In this document: in pieces, positions 12,561 to 22,833 of the stretch | Layout: every line of letters starts with the position of its first letter | How positions within the stretch are numbered: position 1 is the first letter of the stretch | Assembly: GCA_030407085.1 (NCBI GenBank) | Contig: CM059586.1 | Location: forward strand, 34,211,501-34,275,500 | DNA: 64,000 nt | Source of the DNA: Trichopria drosophilae | Lineage: Eukaryota; Arthropoda; Insecta; Hymenoptera; Diapriidae | Direction of reading: 5' to 3' | Made by a program: the position numbers and the translations under genes | The notes under the pieces: model-generated | The model's input: the letters and a program-made list of their open reading frames with translations, nothing else | Database searches by the model: none | What the model was told of the DNA's origin: nothing

Positions 12561-12950
12561 CATTTGAAATGAGAAATAAGCAAATCTTCACACGTACAAT
12601 GTAATCTGGACCTCCGATAATATGAATGTATTCACCTACTACAAAGAATTACTAATTTTATATGTGTTTTGTATTAGAAAATCTTAATTGTAAAACAATA
12701 ATTATTGTCTTTATCTATTTATTACTATTTTGCACTAAATAAAAATCAGAATTAGGAACATAGACTTCCTTGCGGTATCATACCTGATACCTCCAATGTT
12801 GTTAACTGAATGTTTATTATCAAATGGACGTGTACTTCTACAATGGGAACAGCGAAGGACAGTGCAGCGAATGTGTTCACGGCACCGACTCCTATAGAAT
12901 GGGAGCGATTTGTTTGTAAACACATCCATATTTATGGGCTTCCCTAATAT

Positions 12951-13329
12951 GTACATAGTAAAAAAAAATCTTAAAATCGTTACATAACAAATTAAGCACC
13001 GTACAAGGCTTAATTTCAGTCTAAAAGTGAGCTACATTTCTTAAATTAAGTCAATATTTGAGCTTAAAGTCTTTTCAGACAGCAAAGTTTGATTTTAGTC
13101 GAGATTTAGGCTTAAAGGCAAATTTTTCGAGCTTGTCACACCAAAGTTAGATAATTCTTATTTCAAACCCGAATATTGACTAAAAGTAAGTTTCCAAAAC
13201 TAAAAACCAAGGTTTTGAGCATAAATATTGACTTAATTTAAGAAAATTAGCGCAATTTAGGCTAAAATCAAGCCTTTTACGGTGCTGAATTGAATATGTA
13301 ACAATTTTAAGACTTTTTTTACTGGGTAA
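12951..13329. mobile_element. MITE with 70-bp terminal inverted repeats
   Basis: Left arm 12951-13020 (CATAGTAAAAAAAAATCTTA, AAGCACCGTACAAGGCTTAA) pairs with inverted right arm 13260-13329 (AAGCCTTTTACGGTGCTGAA, GACTTTTTTTACTGGG). The inner part also contains mirrored blocks (TTTAAATTAAG/CTTAATTTAAG type). It is about 380 bp and non-coding. Confidence 0.7.
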
Positions 13330-13486
13330 TTATAAAACATTCATAAGTTTGTGGATTTAGAATGATTAGAGGATGGGAATATTTGTTATAAAATAACTAA
13401 CTAGTTCGACGGAAACGGGGATCAAGAAAAAGTGGGACTTGTATGTACGGCTATATTTCTATGCCCCTTACTTTTCCCACTTCAAA

Positions 13487-15032
13487 AGAGCCTCTGTAAA
13501 CCCCATGCAAAAAATGCCCCTTTTCCGTACCTCGAATATTGAAACTTTTTTATGTCAATTAGTAGTTGTGATAACCCAATAATCCCTGCAAAATTTCAAA
13601 GTGAGTATATGCTCCGTTTCGGAAATATGAGGGGTCAAAGTTGACCATGTCCGATTATGAAATCTACATCAATTTCACATTTATACTCGAATAATAATAT
13701 TTAAAAAAATCACACGATATGGTTCTTTAACATTTTTGGCTGCTGATTACGAATCTGAAGTCAGATTTTAAAAATTCAAAATGCCGGATACAATATACAT
13801 AGCGGACAACTTTTCTGAAAATCGATCCACTTTGCCAAAAAAATGTTAATCGGGGGTTTTTGGGGTCGCTGATTACGAATCGGATGTTAGTTTTGGATTA
13901 TTACACCTTGCCTTGGTTTGAGTATTGCATCTTGCCTTTGTTGGATGGATTATACGATATTACCTTTGCCGGTTGAATTATTACATCTTGCCTTCGTTGG
14001 TTGGATTATTACATCTTGCCTTTGTTGGTTGGAGTATTGCATCTAGCCTTGGTTGGTTGGATTATACGATATTACCTTTTCCGGTTGGATTATTACGTCT
14101 TGTCTTCGTTGGTTGGATTATTACATATTGCCTTTGTTGGTTGGCTTATTATATCTTGCCTTTGTTGGTTGGATTATTACATCTTGCCTTTGTTGGTTGG
14201 ATTATTACATCTTGCCTTTGTTGGTTGGAGTATTGCATCTAGCCTTGGTTGGTTGGATTATACTATCTTACCTTTGCGGGTTGGATTATTACACCTTGCC
14301 TTTGTTGGATGGATTATACGATATTACCTTTTCCGGTTGGATTATTACGTCTTGTCTTCGTTGGTTGGATTATTACATATTGCCTTTGTTGGTTGGCTTA
14401 TTACATCTTGCCTTTGTTGGTTGGATTATTACATCTTGCCTTTGTTGGTTGGATTATTACATCTTGCCTTTGTTGGTTGGATTATTACATCTTGCCTTTG
14501 TTGGTTGGATTATTACACCTTGCCTTTGTTGGATGGATTATACGATATTACCTTTGCCTGTTGAATTATTACATCTTGTCTTGGTTGGATTATTACATAT
14601 TGTCTTGGTTGGAGTATTGCATCTTGCCTTTGTTAACATTTTTTAAAAATCTGACTTTAGATTCGTAATCAGCGACCACAAAATCTCCCGAGTAATAATT
14701 TTTAGGCAAATTAGATATATTTTCAAAAAAGTCGTCCGCCATTTTGCATTTTTAAAATCTGACTTCAGATTCGTAATCAGCAACCAAAAATCTGTAAAGA
14801 ACCATATTGTCTGATTTTTTTAAATATTATTATTCGAGTACAAATGTGAAATTGATGTATATTTTTTATTGGACATGGTCAACTTTCACCCCTCATATTT
14901 CCGAAACGGAGCATATTCTGACTTTGAAATTTTGCAGGGATTATTGAGTCATCATATGTAACAAATCAGCATAAAGAAGTCCATATTCGAGGTACGAAAA
15001 AGGGGCATATTTTACAGAGGCTCTTTATATAG
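13487..15032. mobile_element. Foldback element with ~390-bp inverted arms around a minisatellite
   Basis: The left arm (AAAGAGCCTCTGTAAA, TTTCCGTACCTCGAATATTG, AATAATCCCTGCAAAATTTC, ATGCTCCGTTTCGGAAATAT, ATATGGTTCTTTA) recurs inverted at 14640-15032. The arms run inwards to CTGATTACGAATC and AAATGGCGGA motifs and then meet the 28-bp tandem array. No coding sequence is credible: the long open frames in the centre shift through all three frames because 28 is not a multiple of three. Confidence 0.75.
13893..14635. repeat. 28-bp minisatellite with 252-bp higher-order period
   Basis: About 26 copies of a 28-bp unit containing TTGGTTGGATTATTACATCT then TGCCTTTG. Variant units (TATACGATATTACCTTTTCC, ATTACGTCTTGTCTTCG, GGCTTATTA) recur in the same order 252 bp apart, for example 14061 and 14313, which is exactly nine units. 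It lies in the centre of the foldback element 13487-15032. The open frames of 105-197 codons in this region are repeat artefacts. Confidence 0.9.
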
Positions 15033-15109
15033 TCGGCTGCTATGATTTTTCACTGGCATCCTAAATAAACCATAGTGTATTTCGAAAATTTAATACCAGA
15101 TTTATGAAC

Positions 15110-15305
15110 TGTGATTCGGTAAATTTTCGTCAGTCTTATTGAGCACGCCATTTTGAATTATGAAAATCTGATATTGGATTTGTAATCAGGGACCCAAAAA
15201 ATCACTGATCAACAAGTTTTAGATCAAATGGGTAACTTTGTCCAAAAGTAGTCCGCCATATTGGATCCGTCATTCTAAATTTAGGAAATTTTTAATATGG
15301 CCCTG
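15110..15305. repeat. Inverted units of the AAATGGCGGAT repeat
   Basis: GCCATTTTGAATTATGAAAA, GATTTGTAATCAGGGACCC, GTCCGCCATATTGGATCCG. Same internal sequence as in the TTAA-flanked elements, without clear ends. Confidence 0.45.
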
Positions 15306-15437
15306 AAAAAAATTTAGTGGTTTCAAGAAAATTTTCTGGATTCAAGTAAATGTTTCTTTGAATAGTCGCAACAGAATATTTATTATTATTTATATTTTTC
15401 TTTTATTATCATATCAACGGGCGATATCGCCCTTTTT

Positions 15438-15632
15438 ACTCTCTAAATTTCTTGGAGTGAGAATTCACTCTTCGGTTAGTGAAAACCATGGAACTCTCGT
15501 GAAAGAGTGAATATTCAACTCTTTAAGATTGAAATTTAAATCTAACAAGAGTGAAAATTCACTCTTTCACGAGAGTTGTTCGATTTTCACTAACTAAAGA
15601 GTGAATTCTCACTCCAAGAAATTTAGAGAGAT
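15438..15632. mobile_element. MITE with CTCTAAATTTCTTGGAGTGA ends
   Basis: Nearly perfect palindrome: left arm 15440-15525 and right arm 15547-15631 share CTCTAAATTTCTTGGAGTGA, GAATTCACTCTT, TTAGTGAAAA and CTCTCGTGAAAGAGTGAA. It is about 190 bp with a spacer of about 20 bp. A relative with the same first bases lies at 57791-57991. Confidence 0.8.
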
Positions 15633-15639
15633 AATTGTT

Positions 15640-16800
15640 AAAAACAATTTTTTTATTAAAGTACAATATCTTAAATACCTATTATAGCAAACAAAAAATA
15701 AACAAAATGGAGAAATGCAACGCAACAAATCAAAAAGAAAATAAAAACAAAAACTGGATAGCGGTACTACGTGATATGTTTATAATTAGTGCAGAAATGT
15801 TTAAAAAGATGGGTTCTATAGATCTTGAGATAGAGTATTTAAATTAGTAATAAAAATTAATAATAAAAATGTACCAATAAAACTGTGCTGTCCTTTCAGA
15901 TAACGAAATTTAAAAAATGGCCGCAAAAATGATAAAATTACTAGAACCCCCTTAAGAATTTAAAGAGTTGTCACCATGTCCTTAAATATTTTTTTAAATT
16001 ATGTTATTAGTATCTGTAATATATAGATGAATTAAAAATAAAAACTTGTTTTTAACAATAATCAGTTATTTTATATCATAAATGGTACTTAGAAAATTCA
16101 TTAATAACACAGTACATTAAGATACATTTCACGTCATTGAGTTTGCAATATATTTAATGTTTATTAAGTTTAAAGATATTGTATGCTACTCTGGCCTATT
16201 AATTAGCTTTTAAGTCATGATGCTAACTATATACATGTAGTGGGGAGAGTGAACTTCTCTTTTTTTTTATAAGGCAAAGTGTAACGTCATACGCATCTGA
16301 TGTTCACCGCACTCGACTGTCCGGCGACGTTGATACTATTTTGTACAGTATACTATTTTTGCGCCCTTGATTCAAAATATACTATTTTTAAACTTCTATT
16401 CCGTCGTGAGCCACGGCACGGAGTAACATTTATTCATAGGTGCAAGATCACGGGCAGAACTTTTTTTGCAATTTTTTGTTTGTTTTGATACGATTGGTGG
16501 ATATTTTGGTGAAAAAGACGTGGTACTTTTTTGCCCGTGTAACCAAATATAATAGATAGACCCAAATTATAATTTTAAATGTCAAAATATAGGTAAACGT
16601 CATTTGTAATATTCTTTGCGAAAAATAATGACTGATGGTAGGTGTAAACCTTAACAAATTGAGGATTTACGTTTGGACGTATTTTCCGGTCATCTTTAGC
16701 GCTTCTTTGATGTTATTTCCGCTAAAGGCGACTGAAAGTGATTCAAATAGACTAAATCTGACCCGAGGTCAACTAAAGAAAACCTTTTCTTAAGATTAAT
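15640..16800. other. No gene recognised
   Basis: AT-rich sequence. A 70-codon plus-strand frame (15635-15847) and a slightly GC-richer block at about 16290-16440 show no recognisable motif. Confidence 0.35.
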
Positions 16801-16810
16801 TTACAACCAC

Positions 16811-16816
16811 TTTATT
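16811..16816 (-). terminator. Polyadenylation signal AATAAA for the 16863-16952 exon
   Basis: AATAAA on the minus strand in the context ATACAATAAAGTGG, 47 nt downstream of the TAG stop. The short spacing supports the terminal-exon call. Confidence 0.4.
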
Positions 16817-16862
16817 GTATACAAACGGGACATGGGATTTGGTATAGTGATGAAGGAAATGT

Positions 16863-16952
16863 CTAGACGTTATTTTCTTTGACCAATTGTTCAATTTCCT
16901 CGAAGTTGTTGTTGGCTATGGGCCTTCTTCTTCTACCTGTGTCCAAGAAATA
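16863..16952 (-). CDS. 3'-terminal exon of an unrecognised protein
   Basis: The frame reads YFLDTGRRRR then PIANNNFEEIEQLVKENNV and stop. It follows a TTTTAG acceptor at 16953-16954, with an alternative CAG 16 nt further in that would start the coding at GRRRR. An AATAAA lies 47 nt past the stop, as expected for a last exon. The charged C-terminus looks protein-like and sits in a region without transposon motifs. A donor-like GTAAGTG at 17026 would make a 73-bp intron, but the sequence before it has stops in the needed frames, so I could not extend the gene. I do not recognise the protein. Confidence 0.45.
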   Translation of the reverse strand, partial: YFLDTGRRRRPIANNNFEEIEQLVKENNV

Positions 16953-16954
16953 CT

Positions 16955-19900
16955 AAAAGGTAAAATGTTGAAAATAACAGGCCTCTTTCAAAATTATATG
17001 ACAATAGGATGGAATAATACACTTACATGTTACTAAAACATAACTAGTGCACACTATTTATTTTCATACGAAGAATTGGACAAATTAATTGTTATTGATT
17101 ACTATAATTTAAATTAATAATTGATGATTTAGTTATCGTCAAGTACGTATTTACAAAGAGAAGATATATATTATAACGATCAGATTAAATTAAAGTTTTT
17201 GAATTTTTAATATTTATTTTATTACTCAAACATATATTAAAACAAAGAGTAGTTTTTAGGAAATTCCAGTACATACATTTTCTAACATTTGTTAATTATT
17301 TATACAAGCAAAATTATATATGATGAAAACATTTTTTTTATACAAAATTCAGGAAGTGGCTATAAAAGTGCCTCGCCCTTTATACAATCATTTATTTTAG
17401 TTCAACATAAAGCATATTATTATCATAATTGTATATTTTTAAAGATCTTATATTATGTATTTATAAGGATTGTTTGTGCATAATTTTCTAGAAACGAATA
17501 TCGAGAAATTTCAGAATAACATTTTGTCATAGCGTTATTTGCTGATTTGTATGTTACTTTTTATGCTTTTAAAATCATCAATTTAGATAAATTCACTCAA
17601 AATTTCAGTGAATTTACATCTTATGTCAGTTATTTTATGTAAGAATGAATTCGTATATTCGAAAGCGAAAAATATAAATAGAAATATGGTTTGGCATTAC
17701 TAATATTTTACAATGTTCTAGAATATATGATGTGTATATAAAACGAAGAAAACGTGCCCTAATAAAACTTTATGCCGTTTTCAGGACTGAAGATGGCGAC
17801 AAGAAAATGCGTCCCACGGTTTGTATAAAGAATTAGTTTGTGTAAAGATTACCAAATGAGCAAGAACATGAGTGCATTTTTTAAAAATACAAAAAGAAAA
17901 TAACTTCAAATAATATTTATTAAAGATCGTATAGCCTGCCCAATGCTGATAATGTCATCCATCAACCAAATAACTTGATGAATATAGTATGTCGTTTGAA
18001 GAAGATATAAGAAAGAAGAGAGGACAATTTAATTTTGAAAAGGATTTTCATTATAAGCTATAATTATTAAAACAACAATTTATAAAAAGATTAAAAATTA
18101 GTGGAGAAGAAACGAAAAATGTTAATAATGCGCCTAACATTTTTCTAAAATAAAAAATTATATGCAGCATGTTGTAAATTGAATTGAACATGCATGTTGA
18201 CCGTGTACGCCATTATGAAATCTAATTCCAGATTGATAACAAAGGACTCAAAAACTCACAAATTGCCATTTTGTATTAAACTCATTTTTGAGCAATAATT
18301 TTTTTTTCTAATTTTGGATACCCGGTAATTAATAAGTATTGAAAAACTGGTAAAAAGTGTCTCGGGGGAATTAATGGGTTAAATAAATATGTTTATTTTT
18401 ATTATATGTAAATTATATAAATAGTTTTTATATTTTGAAAGATTAAGAATCCACAATAACAAATATTCAAGTTCTCGATGTATCCCAATGCTTGAGTGGA
18501 AAATAAATTATTTTAACACAAAATTGATGCTAATAAAAATTATATTGAGACAAATGGTTCAGCAATATTATTAATGTTATCTGCTTAAGAAATTCATAAA
18601 TACTCTTTTGTTGGAAATTTTAAGGCCCAGGTTAATCATTTGCAAATTTTGTTTCTGTAATTTCTAAAAAGTTGTCATGTTTCATTAATTAAACAATTAT
18701 GGAAAATACATAAATCCACTGGAAATGAAACGTACAAATATGTTGATGTTTATTAACTATGCAACATTTATATTAAGCTCGGACATTTTTTGTTTCAAAT
18801 CGTGATAAACAAAATAAATATCTACGGAATGTCACGGACATGACCCGATTTCATTTAGCGCCATCATGAAATTTAGTCTAAAAAATATTTTGAAAATTAT
18901 AACTGTGACATGTGAAGGAAACATCTCATATCACAAGACAAATTTAAAAATAACAATGACATATTATTTAACTTCATTATTTATAAAAACATAACTTGAT
19001 TGAGCAATTCAGAGAGTGAAATCTGCTGTGCAAAAAAAATACTTCTGAAAGAAAATTTTAATTGTGTAAATGTTTTAGAATAACGTTTATTGAATTTAAT
19101 TTACCAAAAGTAGTTTCCTAATTATTAGGCACCGTATAAATTCTTAAAATTCATAAACGTATTTCGTAACAAGATATCCTCGCAAAAAAGGTTGAGAGAC
19201 TACGGAAACAACGTTTATTTTGTGTAAAAAAAAGATAAAAAAAAGATGGTCAGGTAAATATATCTGACGTAAAATTAACTGAGCGTTCGTGCAATTTTAT
19301 TGGATTGTCCGAAAAATGCAACCGTGAAAAATTATATATGATTATTTCCCAAAAACAAGGATTTTTCAAATGTAATTTTGATATCTTTTCTGCGTTGCGT
19401 TAAAGTCGATTCAGAATAAAGAAAAGAAAATTGTCCTGGATACAGGTACGTGAATTTTAAAATGTGCATATTGACATTTTAAAAATAGAATGGCGTCTCA
19501 AACAAGAAAATTTGTCTGAACATTTGTATGAAAAAATGTTGCTGAAAGGAAAGTTCTTAGAATGGATTAAAGAATGGGCTGAAATTTGTGCAGGATGTTT
19601 TCAACACTTTTATAGAATTTTGGATTTTAAATATTTATATACATTTGAAAAATCTGTATTTTTTTTAAACAACCAGATATAGTTTTGATAAAAGATTCTA
19701 AAAGTTCAGTTGATTTTACGCCAGATATGTCTGCATGGCAATTTTTTAGAACCTTTTTTTTTCATTTCAGTAACCTCTGAAAATGGTAGAGAAAATGTCA
19801 ATTAGAATTAAATGGGTTAATAAAATTATACAAAATTAGGAAATAATTAGTATTACAATGAGAAAATTTCTGGATGATAATTTGAGATGCTCTTGTGTGC

Positions 19901-21390
19901 AGTCAATGTTGAAAAAATACAAGGTTTTATACAATTATAATCATTGTAAAATCGCGGATTAATATTAAAAAAAAATTATAATAAATTTCCTCAGCTTTGA
20001 TGTTGTTGCAGCGCAGGAGTTACCTTCTCCAGATCGAAATTAATTTGAAATCTGACTAAAAAATGTTCAATGCAAAACGGGAGCAAATATGAAGGTAGTT
20101 AGAAAAGCGTGCATGTAATTTAGTTACTCGTACCGCCACTAGTCTCAGTTATGATACTGACAGCACTACGGCCGATACTTTCCACGTCCGTTATCGAAGT
20201 AAATTTGATACCGACACATTTATAAATTCGATTTATCTCGTATTTTCTATCTTTATTTACCTCTCATTTACTCCTATTTATTTATTTACGAGTTTATAAA
20301 TAAAGGAAAAACAAATTCGTTGACAAAAATGACCACGAAGATACTAGCGCTTCTTTCATACCAACTCTTAATTGTTGACAAGCGAGTTTTAATATTAATA
20401 GTGAGAATTAATTAGTTCTCAAATAGAGCACTTAAAAATAACATTTCTTTGCCGCATTTATAAAATATTATATAAAAATGTAAACGAAAGGAATGTAAAT
20501 AAATAAGCGTCGTTCAAAATGCGAACGTGAACGCAAATAAATATTGAAACAAGCTGAGAATATAAGGCTAAATATTTTTATTTTACTATTGAGAATTATG
20601 TAAAAAACCCCATATGGTATTTTATTTCAAAAACTATTATTTCTAGATTTAATTTTGTAATTTTATAAGTGTTATTGTATATTTAAGTTTCTGGAGAAAA
20701 AACTTGAAAATCAATAACATTTCAAAAGTTAGATTTAAAATATGTTTTAAACCCAAAGGAAACCCATAATTATAAATACTTAGTTCTCAGATAGGGAACT
20801 TAAAAATAACATTTCTTTGCCTTTTGTTTACATTTTTATATGTGCCGTCTAACCGAGAATTTGTACATTGAATTAATAATGTAATAGTAAGGAACTTTTA
20901 CACTACGTTCATAGCAAACATTAATGTTTGAAATATAAACCAAATGTAGGAAGAAAAACGTTTTAATGCTACTTCAAATTGCTGACAAGCATTTCATATT
21001 GTAAAATAATACATTATAAATTTTGCAGGGTTTTGTCTGAAACAAAATAAATGTATATTTTTATCAACTCATAATATACGAGTTAAACATAGTGTCTGAT
21101 AATAAGGATAACTAATATATAGGCTATCTACTCCATTTTGTGAAAAAAGGTGAACGTAAAAAAACTATTAAATATTTATGAATTAAATACTGTTTTAGCT
21201 GGTTCACATACAAAACATAAAATTTTGAAATAATTAGCGATACCAACTGTCAACTTACCAAAATCTTCTAAATTTGATAGAGGAGTTCTAGAAAATATTT
21301 GCATAATTTATGTATTTGCTTATTTATTGTTTAATTACTTGTTTCTTGACGTTTATTTATAATTAAATTATTTGTTCCAATTCGTACTTA
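16955..21390. other. AT-rich region, no firm gene
   Basis: I see no transposon-coding fragments here. A GC-richer spot at about 20125-20215 followed on the minus strand by CTGGAGAAG|GTAACT (donor-like at about 20025) could be a promoter and first exon of the gene ending at 16863, but no intervening coding exon was found. A single inverted repeat unit (GCCATTATGAAATCTAATTC) is at about 18208. Confidence 0.3.
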
Positions 21391-21391
21391 C

Positions 21392-21662
21392 GGTGTTAAA
21401 TGCACCAGTAAAAGAACGCAATATTTCCATTTGCCTAAGTGACCGGCTTTACATAAACAATTACATTTGATATGCTTTCTATCATCAGTACTAATTGTAT
21501 ACAGAACATTTATCTCATGTGGCGGTCCATGTAAGTTTGAAGTTTCTAAACACAGTGCAACAATTTTCAATTCATTTGAATTATTCGGTGTAATTCCACA
21601 AAAAAGAACGTGATTCGCGTTTAAAACACATTCTCTTTCTTGGTAACATCGTGAACCGTCGT
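21392..21662 (-). pseudogene. Exon with decayed SWIM-like zinc-finger domain
   Basis: A 271-nt segment with a strong donor (GTAAGTA at 21391) and an acceptor-like TGTATGTAG. The frame reads RCYQERECVLNANHVLFCG, then IVALCLETSNLHGPPHEI and IKCNCLCKAGHLGKWKYC. This layout resembles the SWIM domain proteins common in insect genomes, which end CxCKAG...GKCKH. The zinc-binding cysteine and histidine of the last motif are replaced here by Trp and Tyr (KWKY), so metal binding is probably lost. It lies 660 bp downstream of the hpo polyadenylation candidate on the same strand. I did not find its flanking exons. It could also be a diverged live exon. Confidence 0.45.
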
Positions 21663-22325
21663 CTACATACATGAAATTAAATCAGAAAAACTAATTACAA
21701 ATTCCATTTTCTATACTTTTACATGTATTTTCGTGCTGTGCGGGCTCATTACTCGTGTTCGAGAAACGTCCACCAGATAGCGCTCCATGCCACCTAAAAT
21801 GACGAATATAATATCCAGGATACGCCAACATCGGAAATACATTCACGGTGCTGATAACTACTGACCTTCCCCTCCACTATGTATCCTAATTTTCCAAACA
21901 AATTGAAATGAACAGAAAATTGCTCCAAAAAGGGATGCGATTTCGGATTTAGGAAAGGCTCAGTTTAGGGGGCATCTAACAACTTAACCATCGCGTCCAT
22001 AGTCCGTTAAACCTAAAACGTATTTTCTTTGATAAAGATGGTGGCTTACCTAATCTTTTGTAATACAAAATCGAGGAATAAATGGTCAGAATTGGTATCC
22101 ATGAGGGTTGCTTCATAAAAAAAGTATTTTTGTTGTAATGTTAGTATTTACCTGAACATCAAGTCACAATAAACAAATTATATCTTGTGTTCCTGGTAGC
22201 AGTTAATTATGATAATTTATTAACAGTTGCTAAAGTATACGGAAAAAAGGGTAAAGCTACAGGTTTCAAATCATGAAAAGAACATCGACAAAGTAGTGAC
22301 AAGCCTGGTTGCGTTACAAATCTCA

Positions 22326-22331
22326 TTTATT
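22326..22331 (-). terminator. Candidate hpo polyadenylation signal AATAAA
   Basis: This is the first AATAAA on the minus strand downstream of the hpo stop codon, giving a 3'UTR of about 350 nt. No AATAAA or ATTAAA lies between it and the stop. It is a candidate only. Confidence 0.4.
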
Positions 22332-22674
22332 TTTCTAAATGCATATAATCATTAAGTATTATATTCTATAAGAATAGTATTTTTAACAATAACTACATTC
22401 ACGTAATCAAAATTAAGTATTATCGTAATTTCCATCTCATCTAAGTCATGTCAAATAATTTACACTGCTCACGAGAAATTATTCGGCCATACCGACTCGT
22501 ATCATCTTTTGCACTTCTTTTGTCCTTTTGTCATTGTAGGATAAAAAAGATCCCACTTGCTTACTCGTTCTTCGTGAGACTAGATCTATGATTATAGAGT
22601 AATCTATTCATTTATACAATTGTACAGTCTCGATCTATCGAACCCGTTTCTCGCGTAAAGTAGTATAAAAAACA

Positions 22675-22833
22675 TTAGAAATTCTGTTGGCGCTTCCGTT
22701 TGGTGTCCATCGCGTCGAGGATAGGCTGCCGTTTCGTTTGGTACCTCTTTTTCAGTTCATTGATTTCTTTCTCTAATTCGTCATCTAAATTTTCCATTCG
22801 CTGCTGCAGCTCTTCGAACGACAGAAACTTCAG
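22675..22833 (-). CDS. hpo: hpo coding exon 10 (SARAH domain)
   Basis: Encodes residues 466-517: [20 protein letters not shown], then a charged helix ending KRKRQQNF and stop. This is the SARAH coiled-coil that in the family mediates homodimerisation and binding to Salvador and RASSF. The acceptor is TTTTTCAG. It is separated from exon 9 by 20.3 kb yet joins in phase 0 exactly where fly Hippo reads EFEFLKFLTF. Confidence 0.95.
   Translation of the reverse strand: MKFLSFEELQQRMENLDDELEKEINELKKRYQTKRQPILDAMDTKRKRQQNF

Noticed and set aside
13925..14668. Four long plus-strand open frames (105-197 codons) rich in Leu, Trp and Tyr
   Set aside because: They are translations of the 28-bp minisatellite in three frames; each frame gives the same rotating peptide and none has a gene context.
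17780..17840. Plus-strand exon-like stretch after TTTTCAG reading TEDGDKKMRPTVCIKN and stop
   Set aside because: Short, with no partner exon and only an ATTAAA about 80 nt downstream; not enough support.
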